Shown piece after piece: positions 1 through 7,229 of a stretch of DNA of 11,200 bases. The position numbers and the translations under genes are program-made. Origin of the DNA: Clostridiales bacterium UBA8153 (GTDB lineage Bacteria; Bacillota; Sulfobacillia; UBA8153); NCBI GenBank assembly GCA_003449495.1, contig DMHJ01000252.1, forward strand, positions 1 through 11,200, given 5' to 3'. Position 1 is the stretch's first letter. Each line of letters starts with the position of its first letter. A model generated the notes under the pieces. The model was not told the origin of the DNA. It ran no database searches and saw nothing but the letters and a program-made list of their open reading frames with translations.

Positions 1-89
1 AGCCGGAGGAGCCCGGCCGCGAGGATGCCCCGGGCCGGCGGAGGGGCCAGGGCAGGGAAAGTGGAGAGTCTCGTCGAAGGGAATGGTGA
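1..89 (+). CDS. Possible 3' end of an upstream gene (very tentative)
   Basis: The frame that begins at base 3 is open from the window edge to a TGA at 87-89 and would encode a short hydrophilic tail rich in Arg, Gly and Glu. It lies 27 bases before the next start codon. Nothing in it identifies a family, and the other two forward frames are also open here, so openness alone proves little in GC-rich DNA. In related genomes ruvB or a small hypothetical gene often sits at this place, but that is recalled context and not evidence from these bases. Confidence 0.18.
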   Translation, partial: PEEPGREDAPGRRRGQGRESGESRRREW

Positions 90-116
90 GCTCCCCAAGT
101 TACGGGAGGAAAGTCG

Positions 117-1430
117 TTGCGGAGAGGTACCCTGCGCTTGGCTGCCGGCTTGGTCGCCGTCGGCCTCGGCTTGGTCTGGCCGCGGTCCGGCCTAGCCACC
201 AATCCCGATGTCCGGGTGGGCATCGCCGTGGATGTGCCCCGGGTGACCGTAGAAGCCACCGGGGCCTTCAGCGTGCGCGGGAGCCAGCACGTACTGGCAT
301 CCACTTCTGCGGCCGGGTCGGTGCTGGTGCAGAGGACGGTCGCCGGGTTGTCGGTGACGTTAGCCGGCGCGGTCCGAGATGAAGAGACCGGGGTAGTGAC
401 CATCGTCCCGGCCGCCGGGCACCACCTGCGGGTGAGTGGGGTGCTCTACCGGGGCCGCATGGAGGTCCATCCCGGCCAGGCAGGCCGGCTGGTACTGGTT
501 AACGTCCTGCCCCTGGAAGAGTACCTGTACGGTGTTGTGCCGGCAGAGATGCCCTCCGGCTGGCCGCTGGAGGCGCTCAGAGCTCAGGCCGTCGCCTGCC
601 GCACTTTTGCCGTCAACCGGTTGAGTGCCCCGGTGCGCCCGGGCGTGTTTGATTTGTGGCCCACCACGCTCCATCAAGTCTACGGCGGATTGAGCCGGGA
701 GACGGCGCGCACCAATCAAGCGGTGGATGAGACCAGGGGGCAGATCCTGACCCTCCACGGCCAGCCCATTTTGGCCACCTATCACTCCAGCTCCGGCGGC
801 CACACGGAAAGCTCCCACATCGTGTGGGGGGGCAACCGGACGTACCTTACGGGTGTACCAGACTTCGACGAAGAGTCCCCTCACCGCCACTGGACGGTGA
901 CCTGGACGCCGGAGGGCCTGGGGGCCCAGTTCCAGCAGGCCGGTCACCTGGTCGGCGCGGTGATGGCACTCCGTCCGGCCGGTATCCGGGGAGTGTCGGG
1001 GCGCTGGACCCACTACTATGTGGTGGGCCGCCTCCGCACCCTGAGGTTTTCCGCCAACGAGGTGCGCACCATCCTGGGCCTGCACAGCACCAATTTCGAG
1101 GTGCAGGTGGGAATGAGTAACCCCGGTCCCGTCACCCAGGTCTTGTCCGGCCACCATACCGTCGAGGTGTTGGCCTCCGCCGGTCGCCGGGCCGCCATAC
1201 CCCTGGGTCGCTCCCAAGTCGTGGGTGCCCAGGGTGTATCCCAGCCGGCCGGCGGGCTTGCCGTTTTGGCCATCCGTCCGGCCCTCCATGCCGTCACGCT
1301 GGTGGGAAGGGGGAGGGGTCACGGTGTGGGCATGTCCCAGTGGGGTGCCCGGGGCATGGCGCTCCTGGGCCATGACTACCGCCAGATCCTGGCCCATTTT
1401 TACCGGGGGGCGGTGCTGACCCAGCGATAG
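117..1430 (+). CDS. SpoIID/LytB domain-containing protein (secreted, putative peptidoglycan lytic enzyme)
   Basis: This 437-residue protein belongs to the SpoIID/LytB family, whose sporulation member is a lytic transglycosylase that remodels peptidoglycan during engulfment. The start is a TTG at 117, placed 6 bases after GGGAGGA (104-110). Residues 1-27 look like a signal peptide: RR near the start, a hydrophobic core and a small-residue cleavage area near SGLA, so it should act outside the membrane. The first family block is at about 128-166, with PLEEYLYGVVPAEMP followed by LRAQAVACRTFA; E144 matches the catalytic Glu. A YHSSSGGHT block at 222-230 keeps two His but has Ser where zinc-binding family members have Cys. 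The C-terminal signature GHGVGMSQWGARG and the HFYRG end are at about 397-431. True spoIID is usually in another neighbourhood, so this may be a paralogue. The family call is secure; the sporulation role is inferred. Confidence 0.93.
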   Translation: MRRGTLRLAAGLVAVGLGLVWPRSGLATNPDVRVGIAVDVPRVTVEATGAFSVRGSQHVLASTSAAGSVLVQRTVAGLSVTLAGAVRDEETGVVTIVPAAGHHLRVSGVLYRGRMEVHPGQAGRLVLVNVLPLEEYLYGVVPAEMPSGWPLEALRAQAVACRTFAVNRLSAPVRPGVFDLWPTTLHQVYGGLSRETARTNQAVDETRGQILTLHGQPILATYHSSSGGHTESSHIVWGGNRTYLTGVPDFDEESPHRHWTVTWTPEGLGAQFQQAGHLVGAVMALRPAGIRGVSGRWTHYYVVGRLRTLRFSANEVRTILGLHSTNFEVQVGMSNPGPVTQVLSGHHTVEVLASAGRRAAIPLGRSQVVGAQGVSQPAGGLAVLAIRPALHAVTLVGRGRGHGVGMSQWGARGMALLGHDYRQILAHFYRGAVLTQR

Positions 1431-1539
1431 CCGGACCCGGCCGGGCATACCAGGCCGGTGGTGTACCGGCGCCCGGGACCCAGAACGCCCGGGAGCCGGG
1501 CCACAGCAGGTCTTAACGTCCTATGGAGAAACAACTGCC

Positions 1540-2682
1540 GTGACTGCCCTACAGTTTTGCGTTACCCAGCGGTCGCCGCGCGACCATGCCCGCCTAGGCA
1601 TACTCAAGACCCCGCACGGTCAGGTCACCACCCCCGTGTTCATGCCCGTGGGCACCCAGGGCACCGTCAAGGGCATGACACCGCGCCAGCTGGCGGAAGC
1701 CGGCGCGTCGATGCTCTTGGCCAACACCTATCACCTATACCTCCGTCCGGGTCCGGAAGTGATAGAAGAGGCCGGCGGCCTGCACCGGTTCGCCGCTTGG
1801 CCGGGGCCCCTGCTCACCGATTCCGGTGGGTTCCAGGTGTTCAGCCTGGCCAACCTCAGGAAGGTCACCGAACACGGGGTGAGGTTCCGCTCCCACATTG
1901 ACGGTTCTGAGCACTTTTTGGGCCCCGAGGAGTCGGTGCTCATCCAGAACCGGCTGGGTGCCGACATCATTATGGCCTTCGATTTCTTCCCGGCCTACCC
2001 GTGCCAGCGGGGCGAGGCGGCGCGTTCGGTGGAGCTCACCACCGCCTGGGCGCGCCGGTGCCGTGCCGCCCACGGCCGTGAGGATCAGGCCCTGTTCGGC
2101 ATTGTGCAAGGGGCCGTCTGGGAGGATCTCCGGAAGGAGAGCGCCCGCGGTCTGGTAGAGCTGGACTTCCCGGGCTATGCCATCGGCGGCCTCAGCGTGG
2201 GCGAACCCAAGCCCGCCATGTACGAGATGGTCGCCACTACCACTCCCCACCTGCCCTGGGACCGCCCGCGCTATCTAATGGGGGTCGGTTCTCCTGAAGA
2301 CGTGGTCGAGGCGGTCAGGCACGGCGTGGACATGTTCGATTGCGTGTTGCCCACGCGTAATGCCCGGCACGGCACCATTCTCACCTTCCACGGCTCCCTG
2401 CAGGTACGGAAGGCCGGACTGGCCCGGGACCCCGGACCGTTGGAGGAGGGATGCGACTGCTACACCTGTGCCAGTTTCAGCCGGTCGTACCTGAGGCACT
2501 TGTTCAAGACCGGCGAACTACTGGGAATGACCCTGGCCACCATACACAACCTGCGTTTCATGTTCCGGCTTATGGAGAGAGTACAACTGGCCATCGCCGG
2601 CGACGGCTTGGAGAATTTGGCCGCGCAGCTGCGGGAAGCTTACGGCCTACGCCGCGCCGGGGGTAAAGGTTTTCCTGGCTAG
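1540..2682 (+). CDS. tgt: Queuine/preQ1 tRNA-guanine transglycosylase
   Basis: Tgt exchanges guanine 34 in GUN-anticodon tRNAs for preQ1, the committed tRNA step of queuosine synthesis in the cytoplasm. The protein has 380 residues, normal for bacterial Tgt. GTG at 1540 is the start, with GGAGA at 1525-1529 upstream. Visible motifs are LLTDSGGFQVFSL with D94 (equivalent of Zymomonas Asp102), Q190 in FGIVQGAVWEDLR, the GYAIGGLSVGEP loop at 212-222, and VDMFDCVLPTRNARHG, whose D267 matches the nucleophilic Asp. The zinc site is C305, C307, C310 and H336 (CxCxxC-X25-H), fully present. One oddity: the base-recognition segment reads MAFDFFPAYPC at 145-155, where bacterial enzymes usually have MAFDEC, so the residue matching Cys158 is F150. 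D148, the key substrate-recognising Asp, is kept. queA, often just upstream, is not here. Confidence 0.97.
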   Translation: MTALQFCVTQRSPRDHARLGILKTPHGQVTTPVFMPVGTQGTVKGMTPRQLAEAGASMLLANTYHLYLRPGPEVIEEAGGLHRFAAWPGPLLTDSGGFQVFSLANLRKVTEHGVRFRSHIDGSEHFLGPEESVLIQNRLGADIIMAFDFFPAYPCQRGEAARSVELTTAWARRCRAAHGREDQALFGIVQGAVWEDLRKESARGLVELDFPGYAIGGLSVGEPKPAMYEMVATTTPHLPWDRPRYLMGVGSPEDVVEAVRHGVDMFDCVLPTRNARHGTILTFHGSLQVRKAGLARDPGPLEEGCDCYTCASFSRSYLRHLFKTGELLGMTLATIHNLRFMFRLMERVQLAIAGDGLENLAAQLREAYGLRRAGGKGFPG

Positions 2683-2746
2683 ACGTCGAAAGGGGCAGAA
2701 GACCCTGTACTACTGGGAACAGCTCCGAGACCGGGAGGTGCGGTAG

Positions 2747-3022
2747 GTGGATCCTCAGTTGACCGGCACCGTGGTGTGGCTGGTGGTCATGGCTGGACTT
2801 TTCTACTTTCTCCTCATCCGTCCGCAGCAGCAGCAGCAGAAGAGGCGCCAAGCCATGCTAAGCGCGCTGCAGGCTGGGGACCGGATCGTTACCGCCGGCG
2901 GCATCCACGGCGTGGTCACCAAGCTGAAAGACGAGACCGTGCTGGTGCGCGTTGCCGAAAAGGTCGAGGTGGAGGTACAGAAGGGCGGCATCGCCGCGGT
3001 GGTGAGGGAGGACCGGGAATAG
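2747..3022 (+). CDS. yajC: Preprotein translocase subunit YajC
   Basis: YajC is a small accessory subunit of the Sec translocase that associates with SecDF in the cytoplasmic membrane. The 91-residue protein has one membrane segment at about residues 7-23, followed by the family signature FLLIRPQQQQQKRRQ and then a soluble domain with the typical LQAGDRIVTAGGIHGVV stretch at about 44-60. The five glutamines come from five consecutive CAG codons. GTG at 2747 follows GGGAGGTG (2733-2740) by 6 bases, a convincing initiation site. It lies 64 bases after tgt in the same direction, the usual Bacillota order. secD and secF often come next, but here the following gene is a ferredoxin. Confidence 0.95.
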   Translation: MDPQLTGTVVWLVVMAGLFYFLLIRPQQQQQKRRQAMLSALQAGDRIVTAGGIHGVVTKLKDETVLVRVAEKVEVEVQKGGIAAVVREDRE

Positions 3023-3075
3023 GCCGGCTGCCGGCGTCTTGGCTGCGGGCCAGAAGGGACGGCGGAGCCGGTGTT

Positions 3076-3083
3076 GCTACAAT
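3076..3083 (+). promoter_or_regulatory. Candidate extended -10 promoter before the ferredoxin gene
   Basis: TGCTACAAT at 3075-3083 combines a TACAAT box with the TGn extension that can compensate for a poor -35. No good -35 hexamer is seen about 17 bases upstream. A start near 3090 would leave a short leader before the GGAGGGGGGG ribosome site at 3103-3112. It is notable as an AT-rich word in a GC-rich gap, but it is a single short match and unproven. Confidence 0.35.
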
Positions 3084-3118
3084 CGTGCGGAGCGTCCGGC
3101 CCGGAGGGGGGGATCCGG

Positions 3119-3334
3119 TTGGCCCGGACCGCGAAGGTCTGGAAAGTATTGCCGAATCCGGCGTGGTGCAAGGCGTGCGGCATTTGCGCGGCCTTTTGCC
3201 CCCGGCAGGTACTGGAGGTGGAGGCCGGCGGCAAGGCGATGGTGGTTCGCGAGGAAGCTTGTTCCGGTTGTCGCCTCTGCGAGTACCGGTGTCCTGACCT
3301 GGCCATGACCGTGGTTGAGGAGGACCCCAGCTGA
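3119..3334 (+). CDS. 2[4Fe-4S] ferredoxin, KorD-like (2-oxoacid:ferredoxin oxidoreductase delta type)
   Basis: A small iron-sulfur electron carrier of 71 residues. Two complete CxxCxxCxxxC motifs bind two [4Fe-4S] clusters: C17, C20, C23 with C27, and C48, C51, C54 with C58, each followed by Pro. The pattern PAWCKACGICAAFCP, then VLEVE, then ACSGCRLCEYRCPDLA resembles delta subunits of 2-oxoglutarate or other 2-oxoacid:ferredoxin oxidoreductases more than free clostridial ferredoxin. The start chosen is TTG at 3119, 6 bases after GGAGGGGGGG (3103-3112). The frame is also open from GTG 3071, but that extension would cover the ribosome site and adds no recognisable residues. No alpha, beta or gamma oxidoreductase gene is present nearby, so it is either an orphan subunit or a stand-alone ferredoxin. 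It lies 254 bases before the mutase gene in the same direction. Confidence 0.88.
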   Translation: MARTAKVWKVLPNPAWCKACGICAAFCPRQVLEVEAGGKAMVVREEACSGCRLCEYRCPDLAMTVVEEDPS

Positions 3335-3588
3335 GGCGGGTCCCGGCCAGCTGGTCAAGCCGCCGCCGGTGGAGCCTGGGTAAGACCCGGCCGGGCGGGT
3401 AGCGGGCGTGGAAGCAGGCACCGAACGCCGGCTAGGACGGTATCCCGGCCGGGTAAGTTTCGGAGACCGGTGTCCAGGTTCAGTCACCAGTCCGCCCGGC
3501 CATGCGTTGTCGTGCTCGGAACCGGGGAGCCCGGCCCCGGTAAAGCGGCCATGGCGGCGGAGCCCGCTTGTCCTGGGGGGGCGACGAC
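3335..3588 (+). other. 254-bp GC-rich gap upstream of the mutase operon, no gene recognised
   Basis: The gap between the ferredoxin stop and the mutase start holds several overlapping frames that are open only because the DNA is GC-rich; none looks like a protein family and none has a convincing ribosome site. The palindrome CCCGGCCGGG occurs twice (3386-3395 and 3444-3453), each followed or preceded by a GGTAAG-like word. Because the next gene is B12-dependent I looked for an adenosylcobalamin riboswitch and did not see the GCCACTG core or the AGxCAGGAGACCTGCC B12 box. It may contain the operon leader and promoter, but no clear -35/-10 pair was found. Confidence 0.4.
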
Positions 3589-5262
3589 ATGGAAGAGACG
3601 GAACGGCGCCGCGTGGCCGAAGCGCGCGAGCGCTGGGAGCAGAAAGTGCTTGCGCCCCTGATGGCCAATTCCCCCGAAATCAGACCCGCGTTCCGCACGG
3701 CATCGGGTCTACCCGTGGCCCGGCTCTATGCACCGGACCGGGAGGGACAGCGGGAGTATCTCGAGGGACTGGGGTTCCCCGGCGAGTATCCATTCACCCG
3801 GGGCGTCCATCCCACTATGTACCGCGGCCGTCTTTGGACTATGCGGCAGTATGCGGGATTTGCCTCAGCGGAAGAGTCCAACCGTCGCTACCGGTTCCTG
3901 CTCGACCAGGGCCAGTCCGGGCTCAGCGTGGCCTTTGACCTGCCCACCCAGGTCGGTTACGATTCAGACCACCCTCTGGCCTGCGGGGAAGTTGGGCGGG
4001 TGGGCGTGGCTATCGACTCGTTGGATGACATGGAACTGCTTTTTGCCGGTATTCCCCTGGACCGGGTGAGCACTTCCATGACCATCAACGCCCCGGCGGC
4101 CATCATCTTGGCCATGTACGTGGCGGTGGCCGAGCGGCAAGGCGTGCCCCTGGACAAGCTGGAGGGCACCATCCAGAACGACATCCTCAAGGAATACGCG
4201 GCGCGCGGTACCTACATCTTCCCGCCCGGTCCCTCCATGCGGTTGGTCACCGACGTATTTGAGTACTGCTACCACCAGTTGCCACAGTGGAACACCATCT
4301 CCATCTCTGGATACCACATCCGGGAGGCCGGCTCCACCGCCATCCAGGAGGTAGCCTTCACGCTGGCCAATGCCGTATCCTACGTGCGGGCGGCCACGGC
4401 CAAGGGGCTGGACGTGAACAAGTTTGGTCCGCGGCTCTCCTTCTTTTTCAGTTCCCACACGGACTTCTTCGAGGAAGTGGCCAAGTTCCGGGCGGCGCGC
4501 CGGCTCTGGGCCCGCCTGATGCGGGAAGAGCTGGGGGCCACCAACCCCAGAGCTTGGACGCTGCGCTTTCACACCCAGACCGCCGGTTCCACGCTCACGG
4601 CTCAGCAGCCCGATAACAACGTGGTGCGCGTGACCTTGCAGGCTTTGGCGGCCGTGCTGGGAGGGACCCAGTCGCTCCATACCAATGCCCGGGACGAGGC
4701 CCTGTCCCTGCCCAGCGAGGCGTCGGCGCGCCTGGCGCTGCGCACCCAGCAGATCATCGCCTGCGAGAGCGGGGTGACGGCATCCATCGATCCCCTGGGC
4801 GGCGCCTACTGGGTGGAGGAGTTGACCGATGCCATCGAAGCGCAGGCCCGGGAGTACATCCAGCGCATCGAAACCATGGGGGGCGCTCCGGCCGCCATTG
4901 AGGTCGGGTACATGCAGCGGGAGATCCAGGAAAGCGCCTACGCCTACCAGCGAAGCCTGGAGGCGGGTGACCGGAAGCTGGTGGGCATCAACGCCTTCGC
5001 CACGCCTGAGGAACCTCCCGCCGACCTCTGGCAGGTGGAAGCGGGCGTCGAGGCGCGGCAACGGGCGCGCCTGGAGCGCCGGCGCCGGGAGCGGGACACG
5101 GCCCGGGTGGAGCGGTGCCTGGAGGAAGTGCGCCGGGCGGCGGCGGGCCGGGACAACCTGGTGCCCCGCTTTCTCGAAGCGGTTAAGGCCCAGGCTACGC
5201 TGGGCGAGCTGTGCGACGTGCTCAGGTCGGTATTCGGTGAGTACCGGCAGCCGTCAGTCTAG
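3589..5262 (+). CDS. mcmA: Methylmalonyl-CoA mutase, large (catalytic) subunit
   Basis: Catalyses the B12-dependent, radical interconversion of (R)-methylmalonyl-CoA and succinyl-CoA. With 557 residues it is the catalytic TIM-barrel subunit alone; the B12-binding domain is the next gene, the split arrangement usual in Bacillota and archaea. Substrate residues are visible: RLWTMRQY at 81-88 gives Y88 (Propionibacterium Tyr89) and KEYAARGTY at 201-209 gives R206 (Arg207). These two distinguish methylmalonyl-CoA mutases from isobutyryl-CoA or hydroxyisobutyryl-CoA mutases, which have Phe/Gln or Ile/Gln. S113, the [15 protein letters not shown] block, and H243 in SISGYH are also present. ATG 3589 is preferred after a G-rich run at 3575-3581; an in-frame TTG at 3568 would add seven residues. 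It begins a tight operon: a strong AGGAGG for the next gene overlaps its stop region. Ethylmalonyl-CoA mutase is a less likely alternative. Confidence 0.95.
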   Translation: MEETERRRVAEARERWEQKVLAPLMANSPEIRPAFRTASGLPVARLYAPDREGQREYLEGLGFPGEYPFTRGVHPTMYRGRLWTMRQYAGFASAEESNRRYRFLLDQGQSGLSVAFDLPTQVGYDSDHPLACGEVGRVGVAIDSLDDMELLFAGIPLDRVSTSMTINAPAAIILAMYVAVAERQGVPLDKLEGTIQNDILKEYAARGTYIFPPGPSMRLVTDVFEYCYHQLPQWNTISISGYHIREAGSTAIQEVAFTLANAVSYVRAATAKGLDVNKFGPRLSFFFSSHTDFFEEVAKFRAARRLWARLMREELGATNPRAWTLRFHTQTAGSTLTAQQPDNNVVRVTLQALAAVLGGTQSLHTNARDEALSLPSEASARLALRTQQIIACESGVTASIDPLGGAYWVEELTDAIEAQAREYIQRIETMGGAPAAIEVGYMQREIQESAYAYQRSLEAGDRKLVGINAFATPEEPPADLWQVEAGVEARQRARLERRRRERDTARVERCLEEVRRAAAGRDNLVPRFLEAVKAQATLGELCDVLRSVFGEYRQPSV

Positions 5263-5275
5263 GAGGAGCCCGGAC

Positions 5276-5677
5276 ATGGATCGGAAAATCAAGGTGCTCC
5301 TGGCCAAACCGGGCCTGGACGGCCACGACCGGGGCGTACTGGTAGTGGCGAGGGCGTTGCGCGACGCGGGCATGGAAGTCGTGTACACCGGGTTGAGGCA
5401 GAGTCCGGAGCAGATTGCCGAGGCAGCGCTGCAGGAAGACGTGGACGTGGTGGGCCTCTCCAGCCTTTCCGGCGCCCACGGGCACCTGTTGCCGGCGGTG
5501 GTGCGGGCTTTGCGGGAGCGCGGTCTAGAGCGAGTGCTGGTGGTGGCCGGGGGAGTCATCCCCCACCAGGACATCCCCCAACTGGAAGCCGCGGGCGTGC
5601 GGCGGGTCTTTGGCCCGGGTACGCCTACCGCGGATGTCGTCGACTTTATCTGCCGGGAGGTGCGTCCAGCGTGGTAG
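5276..5677 (+). CDS. mcmB: Methylmalonyl-CoA mutase, small (B12-binding) subunit
   Basis: This 133-residue protein is the separate cobalamin-binding subunit that forms the active mutase with the preceding gene's product. The base-off/His-on signature DxHxxG is seen as DGHDRG with D15, H17 (the lower-axial cobalt ligand) and G20; the following SLSG at 63-66 and AGGVIP at 91-96 complete the Rossmann-type B12 site. Length is typical for stand-alone subunits (about 130-140). ATG 5276 follows AGGAGG (5261-5266) by 9 bases; the frame is open further upstream inside the mutase gene but that part is only a shadow. The gap to the large subunit is 13 bases and the epimerase start overlaps its last codons by 7 bases, so stoichiometric co-translation is likely. 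No meaB-type GTPase chaperone gene sits beside it. Confidence 0.96.
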   Translation: MDRKIKVLLAKPGLDGHDRGVLVVARALRDAGMEVVYTGLRQSPEQIAEAALQEDVDVVGLSSLSGAHGHLLPAVVRALRERGLERVLVVAGGVIPHQDIPQLEAAGVRRVFGPGTPTADVVDFICREVRPAW

Positions 5678-6111
5678 CGAGAATCCATCACATCGGCATC
5701 GCCGTGCATTCTCTGGAAGCGGCGGTGCGCGTGTATGGCGAGGGATTGGGGCTGGTCCCTTCACCGGTGGAGGAAGTCCCGGCCCAGCAGGTGAAGCTGG
5801 TGATGCTACCGGTGGGCGAGAGCCGGGTGGAGCTCCTGGAGACCACCGCGCCGGAGGGACCCGTAGGCAGGTTCCTCTCTTCCCGGGGTGAGGGCGTGCA
5901 CCACCTGGCCCTGGCCGTAGAGGATCTGGAAGCCGCGCTGGCAGGGGCGCGCCGGGCGGGACTCAGGCTCATCGATGAGAGGCCCCGGGAAGGAGCCCAC
6001 GGGACCAAGGTAGCATTCGTCCACCCGCGCAGCACCTGCGGGGTCCTGTTGGAGCTGGTGGAGGAAAGCCGCGGCGACCTTGGCGGGGCGAGGGGAGGTG
6101 GAGTAACGTGA
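5671..6111 (+). CDS. mce: Methylmalonyl-CoA epimerase
   Basis: Interconverts (S)- and (R)-methylmalonyl-CoA, linking carboxylated propionyl-CoA to the mutase. The 146-residue protein is a vicinal-oxygen-chelate (glyoxalase-fold) enzyme built of two beta-alpha-beta modules. The likely metal ligands, by comparison with the Propionibacterium enzyme, are H7 (RIHHIGIAV), Q39 or Q40 (PAQQVKL), H78 (GVHHLALAV) and E128 (LLELVE). GTG 5671 is the start, after GGGAGGTG (5655-5662) with 8 bases spacing; it overlaps the mutase small-subunit gene by 7 bases. Its TGA (6109-6111) overlaps the next GTG in the arrangement GTGA. The Gly/Arg-rich C-terminal tail after about residue 133 is extra and probably disordered. 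Genomic position next to the mutase makes the specific name secure. Confidence 0.95.
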   Translation: MVARIHHIGIAVHSLEAAVRVYGEGLGLVPSPVEEVPAQQVKLVMLPVGESRVELLETTAPEGPVGRFLSSRGEGVHHLALAVEDLEAALAGARRAGLRLIDERPREGAHGTKVAFVHPRSTCGVLLELVEESRGDLGGARGGGVT

Positions 6112-6458
6112 AGGCGCTCAATTTCCACCCCTCGGTGTACCATGCCAACCTGATGGTGAGAAACAAGTGCTGCACCATTCGCTTGGGCGACAAGCGGGAC
6201 AAGTATGAAGAGGGAGACTTGGTCTGGATCACCTACGGGGACCGCTTCCAGCCGCGCAAGCGCATCTTCACCGCCGTCCTCGACGAGGTGGTGTGCAAGA
6301 CGGTGGGGGAGCTAACCGAAGCCGACCTGGCGGCCGAGGATCCGGAGATGCAGGACCCGTCGGACGCTGCGGAGTTTCTGGCGGGCGTCTACGGGCAGAA
6401 GGTCACCCGGGAAACCCCGGTAACGGTGATCTTTTTCTCCGAGGTCGTTGATGGCTAG
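6108..6458 (+). CDS. ASCH-domain protein (PUA-like fold)
   Basis: A 116-residue protein that resembles the ASCH family, small beta-barrel proteins related to PUA RNA-binding domains; one member, E. coli YqfB, is an N4-acetylcytidine amidohydrolase. The family look comes from NKCCTIRLGDKR at 19-30, GDLVWITYGD at 36-45 and the C-terminal VTVIFFSEV strand. By hand alignment K20, T23 and R25 match YqfB K21, T24 and R26, and E77 can be placed on YqfB E74, so the K-T-E set used for catalysis may be complete. GTG 6108 overlaps the epimerase stop by 4 bases and a GAGGGGAGGTGG run (6090-6101) precedes it. Its stop lies inside the next gene's start region. Function here is unknown; acting on modified nucleosides or RNA is an inference from the family, and no link to methylmalonyl-CoA metabolism is evident. 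Confidence 0.78.
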   Translation: MKALNFHPSVYHANLMVRNKCCTIRLGDKRDKYEEGDLVWITYGDRFQPRKRIFTAVLDEVVCKTVGELTEADLAAEDPEMQDPSDAAEFLAGVYGQKVTRETPVTVIFFSEVVDG

Positions 6459-7029
6459 CAAGGCCCTACTGCGCCAGCGGGTGCTGCAGCTGCGGGAAGC
6501 GGTACCCGCCGCCCTGCACCGGCAGTGGAGCGATGCCATTACCGGCTGCGTGCTGGCGCACCCCGGCTACCTGCCGGCCGGTACGGTCATGGCCTATGCG
6601 GCCTTCCGGCGCGAAGTGGATACGGCCGGCATTATCCTGGCCTCCCGGGCGGCGGCGAAACGGGTAGTACTGCCGCGCTGCGCCCCCGGGGAGAAGTCAC
6701 TGGAGCTGTATGCGGTGGAGGAGGCGGGCCAGCTCGCCCCCGGCGCCTACGGCATCCTGGAACCGGTACCTGCCCGCTGTCGCCGCGTGCCCGCCGGCGA
6801 GGTGGAGCTGGTATGCGTTCCCGGTGTGGCCTTCACCCGGGAGGGAGGACGGCTGGGTTACGGAGGAGGGTACTACGACCGGTTCTTGACGTCCTTGCCT
6901 GCCGGCGCAATCAGCCTAGGGTTGGCCTTCGAGCTGCAGCTGGTCGATGCTGTCCCGCTGGCCGGGCACGACCACCGGGTGACCTTCGTGGTGACCGAGG
7001 CCGGCGTCTACCCGGCAGCTAGGGGCTGA
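6451..7029 (+). CDS. 5-formyltetrahydrofolate cyclo-ligase
   Basis: Converts 5-formyl-THF to 5,10-methenyl-THF with ATP, returning a dead-end folate to one-carbon metabolism in the cytoplasm. The 192-residue protein has the family order: basic N-terminal helix (K4, R8), YAAFRREVDT at 49-58 with the Glu near the folate, and the ATP/folate loop GVAFTREGGRLGYGGGYYDRFL region at 125-146, which is the diagnostic motif. HDHRVTFVVTE at 173-183 matches the conserved C-terminal end. ATG 6451 is chosen over the in-frame TTG three bases upstream; GAGGT at 6441-6445 serves as a close ribosome site. It overlaps the ASCH gene by 8 bases and ends the + strand operon. Symbols used elsewhere for this enzyme are fau, ygfA or yqgN. 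Confidence 0.95.
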   Translation: MASKALLRQRVLQLREAVPAALHRQWSDAITGCVLAHPGYLPAGTVMAYAAFRREVDTAGIILASRAAAKRVVLPRCAPGEKSLELYAVEEAGQLAPGAYGILEPVPARCRRVPAGEVELVCVPGVAFTREGGRLGYGGGYYDRFLTSLPAGAISLGLAFELQLVDAVPLAGHDHRVTFVVTEAGVYPAARG

Positions 7030-7229
7030 GCAGGCCCTTTTCCTTTCGGGTTCTTGCACGCATCCCAGCCTTTCGCCATGCTACACATGCGCGTGGGTCA
7101 AGCCTGGGGGTCGTGGCCCCTCCGCCCTGGCCGTCCGTTGCGTCACCGGACTATGCCGCCACCTCCGCTCAGCATCCACACCGCGCCGGCGTGCCGGCTA
7201 CCGCCCGGCGAGCATGGCCCGGGACCGGT

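Noticed and set aside
360..1448. A 362-codon open frame on the - strand
   Set aside because: Antisense shadow of the SpoIID/LytB-domain gene; no motifs, and low-complexity composition.
1523..1543. Six-codon ORF (MEKQLP) overlapping the tgt start as GTGA
   Set aside because: Could be a coupling leader peptide, but the ribosome site for it is weak and such short ORFs arise by chance.
2660..2746. A protein-like tail in another frame across the tgt stop (ends ...WEQLRDREVR at TAG 2744)
   Set aside because: No ATG, GTG or TTG start exists upstream in that frame within the tgt gene, so it cannot be a stand-alone small gene; tgt itself ends normally.
3460..3500. tRNA-like T-arm (GGTTCAGTCACC)
   Set aside because: The loop is not a canonical TTCRANN with a 5-bp stem and no matching acceptor, D or anticodon arms are in place.
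3335..3588. Adenosylcobalamin riboswitch before the B12-dependent mutase
   Set aside because: Biologically attractive, but the conserved GCCACTG core and the B12 box were not found by eye.
3964..5061. A 365-codon open frame on the - strand
   Set aside because: Antisense shadow of the mutase gene, which shows strong family motifs throughout.
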